A DNA stretch of 8,660 nt from an uncultured Clostridia bacterium. GTDB taxonomy: Bacteria > Bacillota > Clostridia > Christensenellales > CAG-314. The stretch lies in contig CAKQEP010000020.1 of NCBI GenBank assembly GCA_934230325.1, forward strand, positions 1 to 8,660, in the 5' to 3' direction. The translations under genes were made by a program, and so were the position numbers. The notes under the pieces were generated by a model. It saw nothing but the letters and a program-made list of their open reading frames with translations, ran no database searches and was not told the DNA's origin. This document shows, in pieces, positions 1-5,106 of the stretch (positions within the stretch are counted from its first letter, which is position 1; every line of letters starts with the position of its first letter).

Positions 1-76
1 GGGGGTGTAGCTCAACTGGTAGAGCGCTTGAATGGCATTCAAGAGGTAAGGGGTTCGACCCCCCTCATCTCCACCA
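1..76 (+). tRNA. tRNA-Ala (anticodon GGC)
   Basis: A complete cloverleaf can be drawn: 7-bp acceptor stem (GGGGGTG with CATCTCC), D arm GCTC/GAGC, anticodon stem CTTGA/TCAAG with loop ATGGCAT, T arm AGGGG/CCCCT with loop TTCGACC, discriminator A and encoded CCA at 74-76. The loop gives anticodon GGC, which reads GCC/GCU alanine codons. Position 3 is G opposite U70, the classic alanine identity pair. The gene begins at the window edge, so its promoter is not visible. It is probably co-transcribed with the second tRNA-Ala 151 bp downstream. Confidence 0.97.
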
Positions 77-227
77 ACTCGGCTTCGGTATGCTACGCAT
101 TTTGCAAATCGATGCCGATAGTAAACGAATGGGTTTTTGGCAAAACCAGCAATAAGCCGACTTTTGGGCAGGCAAAGCAGAGCGGCGGCGGCAAAAACTC
201 TCGGGAAGATTTTTCTTCCTGTACTAC

Positions 228-303
228 GGGGGTATGGCTCAGTTGGTAGAGCGTCGCGTTCGCAACGCGAAGGTCACGAGTTCGAATCTCGTTATCTCCA
301 CCA
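228..303 (+). tRNA. tRNA-Ala (anticodon CGC)
   Basis: The cloverleaf has acceptor GGGGGTA with TATCTCC, D arm GCTC/GAGC, anticodon stem TCGCG/CGCGA with loop TTCGCAA (anticodon CGC, reading GCG), T arm ACGAG/CTCGT with loop TTCGAAT, discriminator A and encoded CCA at 301-303. It also carries the G3-U70 alanine identity pair. No convincing promoter lies in the 151-bp spacer after the first tRNA, so one transcript is likely. It is followed at once by a U-tract terminator. Confidence 0.96.
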
Positions 304-305
304 GA

Positions 306-347
306 GGCAAAAATAGGTCAAAAAAGCCTGTTTTTGCCCTTTTTTTT
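306..347 (+). terminator. Rho-independent terminator of the tRNA-Ala pair
   Basis: GGCAAAAA at 306-313 pairs with TTTTTGCC at 331-338. An inner AGG/CCT pairing extends the stem, and a T-rich tract follows at 340-347. It starts 3 nt after the CCA end of the second tRNA. Confidence 0.85.
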
Positions 348-408
348 GCACATTTTTGAATGTTGTGTAGATTTTATTACTACCGATTGCTATTGTTTTT
401 TTCTAAAT

Positions 409-435
409 ATGGCACATTTCTGTGGCATTTTTTTT
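409..435 (+). terminator. possible second weak terminator hairpin
   Basis: ATGGCACA (409-416) and TGTGGCAT (421-428) pair around a TTTC loop with one G-G mismatch, and eight T residues follow. It could back up the tRNA terminator. The mismatch makes it doubtful. Confidence 0.3.
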
Positions 436-496
436 AATAAAATGCAATTTTAAATTGTTGATTGCTCTATTTTTGTGGTGATATTTGCGTTTTGTA

Positions 497-525
497 TTGT
501 GTTTGATGCGTTTTTGGTATATAAT
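497..525 (+). promoter_or_regulatory. putative promoter of the YhhN-like gene
   Basis: TTGTGT (497-502), a 17-bp spacer and a perfect TATAAT (520-525). The expected transcript start, about 7 nt downstream, falls on the A of the ATG at 532. If this promoter is used, the mRNA would be leaderless. The -35 matches the consensus only in its TTG and final positions poorly, so the call rests mainly on the -10. Confidence 0.45.
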
Positions 526-531
526 ATCTTT

Positions 532-1203
532 ATGACGCAAACAAAAAAATGGGTAACTATCCTTTTTGTTATCCTACAAACCGTAATATTTTTCACGTTT
601 GTGGCGGGCGATTTGACGCTCGAATGGGATACTTCTTGGGTGAAGTACGTCGGTATTTTGCTGTGCCTGTTTTACGCTTGCGCTTTTTGCAAAAATTTAA
701 ACGACGCGTTTTTGACGTTGGCTTTGTTTTTTACCGCCGTCGCAGATTACTTTTTGCTCGTTATCAACAACCGTTTCGAAGCGGGCGTGACTGTTTTTAT
801 CGTGGCGCAGATTTTTCATTTTGCGCGGATAGCAACGTTAAAAACTTTAAAAACCAACTTGATTTCCGTTGCGGCGCGGATTTTGCTCGCTGTTGTCGCT
901 CTCGTTTTGTTGGCGGTCACAAACAATTTTGATACTCTAAACTGTCTTGTAGCAATTTACTTTCCGTTGCTGTTGGTAAATACTGCCGACGCGCTTTTTG
1001 TCGCCTTAAAAAATAAAAAGCGTATCCTTTTGTTTGTCGGGTTCTGCTTGTTTGTTTTGTGCGACGTTTGCGTGGGACTTTACAATATCGATATAAATTT
1101 GCCGACAAAATTAGTCAATGCCGTTTCTTTTTTTATGTGGGTGTTTTACTTGCCGTCGCAAACGCTCATTGCGTTAAGTCAAAATGCGTTGCAACCGACC
1201 TAA
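532..1203 (+). CDS. YhhN/TMEM86-like multi-pass membrane protein (lysoplasmalogenase-type family)
   Basis: A 223-aa, very hydrophobic protein with about seven or eight membrane segments. The family includes eukaryotic lysoplasmalogenases, which cleave the vinyl-ether bond of lysoplasmalogens; the bacterial members' substrate is mostly unproven. Family-like features seen here are an acidic membrane motif TAVADYFLL (Asp about residue 72), a later LCDVCVGL (Asp about 178), an FIVAQIFH segment, and a C-terminal YLPSQTLIALS resembling the family's YxxAQxLI ending. I chose ATG 532 because the next residues (TQTKKW) form a short basic lead before the first membrane helix. An in-frame GTG at 475 would add 19 hydrophobic residues. 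Neither start has a Shine-Dalgarno sequence; the ATG sits 7 nt after a TATAAT. The gene converges on the alanine racemase gene with 24 bp between stops. Recognition is from motif pattern only. Confidence 0.65.
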   Translation: MTQTKKWVTILFVILQTVIFFTFVAGDLTLEWDTSWVKYVGILLCLFYACAFCKNLNDAFLTLALFFTAVADYFLLVINNRFEAGVTVFIVAQIFHFARIATLKTLKTNLISVAARILLAVVALVLLAVTNNFDTLNCLVAIYFPLLLVNTADALFVALKNKKRILLFVGFCLFVLCDVCVGLYNIDINLPTKLVNAVSFFMWVFYLPSQTLIALSQNALQPT

Positions 1204-1227
1204 ATGCGCATTGTGTGCGGTTTGATT

Positions 1228-2286
1228 TTAGTCCAAATATATGGTTTTTTCGCCGTTTAACCTGCAATAAACTTCGTAATCTATCGTTGCGGCGCGCTTA
1301 GCTATTTGTTTTGCGGTAACAAATTTGCCCGCAACTTCCGCATTGTCGCCTACGTCCGCGCGCATACCGTCTTTTAACAGTACGAAACAATGGTTCATAC
1401 ATATATTGCCTATTATTTTGCAATATTCGCCGTTTAAGTATACCCGACCTTTGCCCGACAAGCACCTGAAAAGACCGTCGGCATAACCTATATCGAGAAC
1501 GGCAATTCTGCATTCTTTGCGCGCGATAAATCCTGCGTCGTACCCCAACGTTTCGCCGATTTTTAGTTTGTTGACCTGCAATATCGTCGCGTAAACGCTT
1601 TTTATCGCAAGCGCGTTTGTATCCCCTATCCCGTACAAGCCCGCGCCAATGCGTACTGCGTCGTATTTGTTTTGCATCGTCGCAGCGCCGCCGCTGTTGC
1701 ATAAGCAAAAAGACAAATTTTTAAAGCCTGCCGCCTTAATTTCGGCTACGGCGGCGTCGAAAGCGGCAATTTGAGTTTTGTTTATTTCTTTTTGAAGTTT
1801 AGTGCGTGGCGCAGACGCGCTTAAATGCGCAAAAACGCCTTTAACGTCAAAACCTTCGTTTTTGATTTTTTTTAATGCGCCCAAAACTTTGTCCAAACCA
1901 AACCCCAACCGATTAAATCCGCAGTTTATTTTTAACCAAACGGGCGGGCGTGCGGACGTTGCCGCCAAAGTATTAAAATATTCTTCGCAAAACACGCTCT
2001 GCGTCAAGGAATACTTTGTCAGTAAACCCGCCTTGTTTAACGGAGTTCGCCCCAAAACGACAATCGGCTTGCTTATGCCGTTTTTGCGCAACAAAACGCC
2101 TTCGTCGGCTTTGGTTACGACAAATCCGTCCGCGCCAAACCGTTGCAGACGCTTGCTCGTTTCTACTGCGCCGCAACCGTACGCGTCGGATTTTACTACG
2201 CAGTAAGTCGCTGCGGGCGCGCATCTTTTTTTTATGGTATCAAAATTGTTTTTGAGAGCAACGGCGTCAATCAAACTAAAACTCAT
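1228..2286 (-). CDS. alr: alanine racemase
   Basis: A 352-aa PLP enzyme interconverting L- and D-alanine in the cytoplasm to supply D-Ala for peptidoglycan. Visible landmarks are the PLP-lysine motif VVKSDAYGCG (Lys32, consensus AVKANAYGHG), CGFNRLGF (Arg126), FAHLSAS (His154), CNSGGA, the cofactor-binding Arg212 in AVRIGAGLYG, catalytic-type Tyr249 in LGYDAGF, DIGYADGL (265-272), GNICMNH (Met297) and C-terminal IDYEVYCRL. The fold order, N-terminal TIM barrel then beta domain, is complete. The protein is slightly shorter than the usual 360-390 aa. The conserved CMD motif reads CMN here. The start at 2286 fits the family N-terminus, and an in-frame TAA lies two codons upstream. There is no Shine-Dalgarno sequence; TATAAT lies 5 nt before the ATG. 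The gene is divergent from mgsA. Confidence 0.95.
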   Translation of the reverse strand: MSFSLIDAVALKNNFDTIKKRCAPAATYCVVKSDAYGCGAVETSKRLQRFGADGFVVTKADEGVLLRKNGISKPIVVLGRTPLNKAGLLTKYSLTQSVFCEEYFNTLAATSARPPVWLKINCGFNRLGFGLDKVLGALKKIKNEGFDVKGVFAHLSASAPRTKLQKEINKTQIAAFDAAVAEIKAAGFKNLSFCLCNSGGAATMQNKYDAVRIGAGLYGIGDTNALAIKSVYATILQVNKLKIGETLGYDAGFIARKECRIAVLDIGYADGLFRCLSGKGRVYLNGEYCKIIGNICMNHCFVLLKDGMRADVGDNAEVAGKFVTAKQIAKRAATIDYEVYCRLNGEKTIYLD

Positions 2287-2291
2287 ATTAA

Positions 2292-2297
2292 ATTATA
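2292..2297 (-). promoter_or_regulatory. -10 element close to the alr start codon
   Basis: The minus strand reads TATAAT followed by five bases (TTAAT) and the ATG at 2286. No good -35 is visible at 16-18 bp, and no purine-rich ribosome site lies anywhere in the short leader. Transcription from this hexamer would start at or next to the ATG. An unseen promoter farther upstream is the alternative. Confidence 0.4.
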
Positions 2298-2349
2298 TGT
2301 GCATTAACGTAAATTTGTTGTAAATATTTATTTTTTTGCCGCGCTACGT

Positions 2350-2379
2350 TTGACAAAATACCGCCGACAAACCTATAAT
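2350..2379 (+). promoter_or_regulatory. promoter of mgsA
   Basis: Consensus TTGACA (2350-2355) and TATAAT (2374-2379) with an 18-bp spacer. The implied start near 2386 leaves a leader of about 110 nt before the mgsA ATG, long for a simple leader. It contains two copies of CTTTTGG (2412-2418, 2437-2443), either of which could pair with CCAAAA at 2455-2460. No known riboswitch class is recognisable in it. Confidence 0.75.
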
Positions 2380-2495
2380 ATCTATTGAAAATCAACGACG
2401 TCAAAAATTTGCTTTTGGAGGCAGTATCGACGGCTTCTTTTGGGAATAATTCAACCAAAAAGTAAACGCAACGACAAAAAACGGAGAATAAAAAT

Positions 2496-2867
2496 ATGGT
2501 AATAGGACTTATCGCGCACGACAAAAAGAAAAACGACATCATAAATCTCGCAAAACAATACAAGGACGTTTTGGCAAAACATACGTTGTACGCTACGGGA
2601 ACTACGGGAACGTTAATTATGGGGGAAACAGGCTTGTCCATCAACCGTATGAAAAGCGGTCCGCTTGGCGGCGACCAACAAATAGGCAGTATGGTTGCCG
2701 ACAACAAGATAGATATGCTGATATTTTTGAGAGATCCGCTCACGGCGCAACCGCACGAACCCGACGTATCCGCACTACTTCGTTTGTGCGACGTACACAA
2801 CATTCCCCTTGCGACAAACATAAGCACCGCTCAGATTTTGCTTGACTCTCTCGACAAAAATCAATAA
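2496..2867 (+). CDS. mgsA: methylglyoxal synthase
   Basis: A 123-aa cytoplasmic enzyme converting dihydroxyacetone phosphate to methylglyoxal and phosphate. This is the non-phosphorylating bypass of lower glycolysis that relieves sugar-phosphate build-up. The length suits the smaller Gram-positive forms. Residues matching the E. coli active site by a constant offset of 11 are His8 (His19), Asp60 in GPLGGDQQIG (Asp71), Asp80 in FLRDP (Asp91), His87 and Asp90 in PHEPDV (His98, Asp101). The phosphate-binding ATGTTG motif is at 33-38. ATG 2496 has GGAG 9 nt upstream, and the N-terminus VIGLIAHDKKK is family-like. The gene has its own promoter and terminator, with rex next on the same strand. Their adjacency suggests linked control of glycolytic flux and NADH balance, but no Rex operator is visible upstream. 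Confidence 0.96.
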   Translation: MVIGLIAHDKKKNDIINLAKQYKDVLAKHTLYATGTTGTLIMGETGLSINRMKSGPLGGDQQIGSMVADNKIDMLIFLRDPLTAQPHEPDVSALLRLCDVHNIPLATNISTAQILLDSLDKNQ

Positions 2868-2872
2868 TTTTG

Positions 2873-2901
2873 CCGCCGTAAGTTTACGGCGGTATTTTTT
2901 T
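2873..2901 (+). terminator. Rho-independent terminator after mgsA
   Basis: CCGCCGTA (2873-2880) and TACGGCGG (2885-2892) form a perfect 8-bp GC-rich stem with a 4-nt loop, followed by a T tract ending at 2901. It begins 5 nt after the mgsA stop, separating mgsA from rex transcription. Confidence 0.92.
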
Positions 2902-2935
2902 GTCCGCTAACGCCGATAAAAATATTCGTAAGTTA

Positions 2936-2964
2936 TTGACAAAAATCAAAAAACGATATATATT
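2936..2964 (+). promoter_or_regulatory. promoter of rex
   Basis: TTGACA (2936-2941), a 17-bp spacer and TATATT (2959-2964). The leader of about 68 nt contains a perfect 14-bp palindrome centred on ATCGAT (2990-3003). A GATAAAAA/TTTTTATC hairpin is also possible there. No TTGTTAA-N4-TTAACAA type Rex operator is seen, so autoregulation is not evident. Confidence 0.7.
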
Positions 2965-3038
2965 TTAATTAGATAAAAATCAACGGCTTTTTTATCGATA
3001 AAAGTTTAATAAATACGACGTCAGTATTAAGAGGAAAT

Positions 3039-3695
3039 ATGATAAGCAAAACAGATTTTTCCGTCAGTAAAGCGACGGTTTTGAGGTTGCCGTCCTACCT
3101 GCGCTACCTCAAACGCATAAAAAAAGAAGGCGTAAACGTCATCAGCAGTACAAAAATCGCTACCGACCTCTCGCTCAATCCCGTTCAGGTTCGCAAAGAC
3201 CTCGCGGCAATAAGCAGCGGCGCGGGAAAACCTAAAATCGGGTTTAAGGTCAACGATTTGATAAACGACATCAGCGAGTTTTTGGGATACGACAACAACA
3301 ACGACGCCGTGCTTGTCGGAGTCGGAAGGTTGGGCAACACGCTGTTAAACTACACCGGTTTTAATAGTTATGGCTTGAATATCGTTGCTGGATTTGACAC
3401 AAACCCCGATATTGTCGGCAAAACCGTCGCAAACAAGCCCGTTTACGATATATCAGAACTCCCCCGCGTGGTCAAAGAACAAAATATCAAAATGGGAATA
3501 ATCACCGTGCCGAAAGAATGCGCGCAAAAAGTGTGCAACCTTATGATAAGCAGCGGTATCGTCGCGATTTGGACTTTTAGCCATATTCACCTAAATATCC
3601 CCGACAACATAGTGATAAAGTACGAAGATATGGCGGCGTCGCTTGCCCTTTTGTCTAATCAACTTCATCAACTGCTAAACAAAGACAAAGACTGA
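3039..3695 (+). CDS. rex: redox-sensing transcriptional repressor Rex
   Basis: A 218-aa dimeric repressor that senses the NADH/NAD+ ratio and releases fermentation and respiration promoters when NADH is high. The N-terminal winged helix spans about residues 10-75, with a recognition-helix-like region NPVQVRKDLA and wing GKPKIGFKV. The Rossmann domain follows, with glycine motif VGVGRLGN (93-100), VAGFDTNPD (117-124) at the end of the second strand, and IWTFSHIHLNIP plus VIKYEDMAASLALLS typical of the Rex C-terminus with its swapped helix. The length is normal for the family. AGAGGA just upstream of ATG 3039 is the ribosome site. The gene has its own promoter and a strong terminator, so it is monocistronic. 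Confidence 0.95.
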   Translation: MISKTDFSVSKATVLRLPSYLRYLKRIKKEGVNVISSTKIATDLSLNPVQVRKDLAAISSGAGKPKIGFKVNDLINDISEFLGYDNNNDAVLVGVGRLGNTLLNYTGFNSYGLNIVAGFDTNPDIVGKTVANKPVYDISELPRVVKEQNIKMGIITVPKECAQKVCNLMISSGIVAIWTFSHIHLNIPDNIVIKYEDMAASLALLSNQLHQLLNKDKD

Positions 3696-3716
3696 TATTT
3701 TGCGTTTGTTTTTGCT

Positions 3717-3750
3717 ACCCCTTTGCGGCAATCGTCGCAAAGGGGTTTTT
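3717..3750 (+). terminator. Rho-independent terminator after rex
   Basis: ACCCCTTTGCG (3717-3727) pairs perfectly over 11 bp with CGCAAAGGGGT (3736-3746), with five T residues at 3746-3750. It lies about 20 nt past the rex stop. Confidence 0.93.
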
Positions 3751-3889
3751 GTATGCGCAAAAAAATTTAAAAAAGCCTGATTTAGCCCTAAAAGATAGGC
3801 AAAAACAAAATCCGAAGCGGTTTAAAATTGTTGCGGGAATTTTGCTAAACGGTAATATCCCTAAACTAAAACTTTTTTGGCGTAATTGC

Positions 3890-3918
3890 TTGACTTTTTT
3901 GCAGGCTTGATTTAAAAT
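3890..3918 (+). promoter_or_regulatory. promoter of the MarR-family gene
   Basis: TTGACT (3890-3895), a 17-bp spacer and TAAAAT (3913-3918), with a leader of about 28 nt. I found no clear inverted repeat over the promoter that would be a self-operator. The preceding 3751-3889 stretch holds nothing recognisable. Confidence 0.7.
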
Positions 3919-3952
3919 GTTTTTTGAACTAAAAAGACAAAAGAGGTAAATC

Positions 3953-4468
3953 ATGCAAAACAGACAACCCGATATTTTTGACGAAGTGTTGCTACTAAAC
4001 AGCAAGTGGATAAATTTAAACAACGCAATGCTCATGTACGCCCCGCGCTTGCAAGGTAAACTGTCTTTTGACAAATACAACCTTGACCACAACGAGCAGT
4101 ACATACTCGCCTTTATCAAAAAAGCCGACGAAAAAAATCTTTTGTCCGACGTAAAAACGGAAGTTTGTATGAAAGACGTTATGGCTTATATCAACGACAA
4201 CATACACAATCTTCCTCACACCACCGCCACGAGAGTGGTAGATTCTCTCGTCAACAAGGGTTTGGTTGTCCGTTACCAAAAACCAAACAACAGGCGCAGC
4301 GTATTTTTGCGTACTACGGCAGAAGGCTACGACGCTATAGAAAACAACAGCAAATTGCTGCACGATAATATTAAGGAAGGCTTTGCAAACGACGTGCAAA
4401 AGGCAGAAAAATTAAAGTATCTTTTGACTCAACTCATCGATATATTCAGCGACTTTGACGCCGGCTGA
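3953..4468 (+). CDS. MarR-family winged-helix transcriptional regulator
   Basis: A 171-aa protein with the MarR architecture. N-terminal dimerisation helices cover about residues 8-55. A helix-turn-helix lies around 72-106, with recognition helix TTATRVVDSLVNKGLV. The beta wing is RYQKPNNRRSVFLRTTAEGYDAI (about 107-129), matching the conserved DxRxxxLxLTxxG pattern with NNRRS in place of D-D-R-R. C-terminal helices follow. AAGAGG at 3941-3946, 6 nt before ATG 3953, is the ribosome site. The gene stands alone with its own promoter and terminator, so no target or effector can be read from its neighbours. The insertion DEKNLLSDVKTEV between helices is longer than in typical MarR proteins. The target genes are unknown. 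Confidence 0.85.
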   Translation: MQNRQPDIFDEVLLLNSKWINLNNAMLMYAPRLQGKLSFDKYNLDHNEQYILAFIKKADEKNLLSDVKTEVCMKDVMAYINDNIHNLPHTTATRVVDSLVNKGLVVRYQKPNNRRSVFLRTTAEGYDAIENNSKLLHDNIKEGFANDVQKAEKLKYLLTQLIDIFSDFDAG

Positions 4469-4479
4469 TTTATCAGTAT

Positions 4480-4513
4480 CGGGATATACCCATTTTGATA
4501 TATTCCCGTTTTT
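4480..4513 (+). terminator. terminator after the MarR-family gene
   Basis: CGGGATATA (4480-4488) pairs with TATATTCCCG (4499-4508), leaving one bulged base, and five T residues follow. It starts 11 nt after the stop codon. Confidence 0.75.
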
Positions 4514-4558
4514 GTATCAATATAGCAAGTCCGTATTACCCCCATATAATCATTTTTC

Positions 4559-4589
4559 AAATGCCGCCCGAGTTTTTGTGGCGGCATTT
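4559..4589. other. 10-bp GC-rich hairpin
   Basis: AAATGCCGCC (4559-4568) and GGCGGCATTT (4580-4589) form a perfect stem around an 11-nt loop. On the plus strand it is followed by GGCTTTTTGGCTTTTTT, a broken T tract, so it may be a second terminator for the MarR transcript. The minus strand has no T tract after it. Confidence 0.55.
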
Positions 4590-4767
4590 GGCTTTTTGGC
4601 TTTTTTGCGGCTTGTTTGACCGTAAATATTTTTGCAAACGTTTTTAAACAACCTGCTTGTAATTGCTTTTTGTTTATTTTTAGGCAATGTATTTAAACTT
4701 GCTTTTTGGGCGTTTTGTATGTCTGTCGATTTTTATTGCTTTTTCAACCGAGTTGCTTAGCGATTTT

Positions 4768-4815
4768 GTTAATGGGTTAGGGTTAACTCTTTTGGGTTAA
4801 CTCTTTTGAGTTAAC
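4768..4815. repeat. 14-bp-spaced GTTAAY direct repeats with an embedded palindrome
   Basis: GTTAAT at 4768 and GTTAAC at 4782, 4796 and 4810 recur every 14 bp exactly. Two full units of GGTTAACTCTTTTG (4781-4794, 4795-4808) are identical. GTTAACTC/GAGTTAAC at 4796-4815 forms an 8-bp stem with a TTTT loop. The function is unknown. No promoter or gene start is adjacent. Confidence 0.85.
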
Positions 4816-4860
4816 GGGGTTGTTTCGGTTTGGTTGTGTCGGTAAGTTTTGGGCGTATAC

Positions 4861-4891
4861 AAAAATACCGCAAAGCAATTTTGCTTTGCGG
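4861..4891 (-). terminator. minus-strand Rho-independent terminator
   Basis: CCGCAAAGCAA (4868-4878) and TTGCTTTGCGG (4881-4891) make a near-perfect 24-nt palindrome. On the minus strand it is followed by TATTTTT (4861-4867 complement). It would stop transcripts running past the thioesterase gene, although it lies 216 bp beyond that gene's stop. Confidence 0.7.
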
Positions 4892-4900
4892 CGGTGCGTT

Positions 4901-5049
4901 AAATCGACGATATACAAAAATCGACAATATATTAAAACTTTCGTTTCTTTAAAACCGTCAATAAATTTAAGCCGTCAATTGCAAACTACAAATATAAAAG
5001 ATAGTAATATTTCTAAAACCGTCAATATATTAAAATCGTTGACAAAACA
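4901..5049. repeat. degenerate 17-bp tandem repeat array
   Basis: Units begin at 4901 (AAATCGACGATATACAA), 4918 (AAATCGACAATATATTA), 4935 (strongly diverged), 4952 (AAACCGTCAATAAATTT) and 4969 (AAGCCGTCAATTGCAAA). A second pair is at 5016 (AAACCGTCAATATATTA) and 5033 (AAATCGTTGACAAAACA). A rough consensus is AAAYCGWCAATATATTA. Positions between 4986 and 5015 do not match well, and the second block is out of phase by 13 bp. The period of 17 is not a multiple of three, which argues against a coding repeat. Confidence 0.7.
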
Positions 5050-5060
5050 ACTAATCAACA

Positions 5061-5092
5061 TTGCGGCAAAACGCAACGACTCGTTGCCGCAA
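5061..5092 (-). terminator. hairpin just past the thioesterase stop, possible weak terminator
   Basis: TTGCGGCAA (5061-5069) and TTGCCGCAA (5084-5092) pair. The stem can be extended by CG/CG with two bulged A residues. It lies 15 nt past the stop codon on the minus strand. Downstream (minus) the sequence is T-rich but interrupted, so termination would be inefficient. Confidence 0.5.
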
Positions 5093-5106
5093 AAATCATC
5101 GAAAAA

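Larger units (their letters stand above)
4469..5106. other. 638-bp gene-free region between convergent genes
   Basis: This stretch lies between the stops of the MarR gene (+) and the thioesterase gene (-). It contains terminators, hairpins and two short-period repeat arrays, listed separately. The part from 4590 to 4767 is T-rich on the plus strand with no gene, tRNA-like fold or known RNA family that I recognise. A 96-codon open frame at 4820-5110 runs through a hairpin and through repeats whose 17-bp period is not a multiple of three, and has no ribosome site, so I do not call it a gene. Confidence 0.7.

Noticed and set aside
28..249. 73-codon open frame across the tRNA cluster
   Set aside because: It lies over both tRNA-Ala genes and encodes no recognisable protein.
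1298..1708. 136-codon minus-strand frame inside alr
   Set aside because: Arginine-rich shadow frame of alr, whose own frame has all racemase motifs.
2288..2827. 179-codon minus-strand frame opposite mgsA
   Set aside because: It is antisense to a complete methylglyoxal synthase and would also span the divergent promoter region.
2990..3003. Rex operator in the rex leader
   Set aside because: The palindrome TTTTATCGATAAAA does not match known Rex sites of the TTGT...ACAA type.
3715..4119. 134-codon minus-strand frame over the rex terminator and MarR start
   Set aside because: It overlaps a strong terminator, the MarR promoter and its ribosome site; no family features.
4901..5049. CRISPR array
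   Set aside because: Units are tandem, degenerate and only 17 bp apart with no spacers; there are no cas genes.
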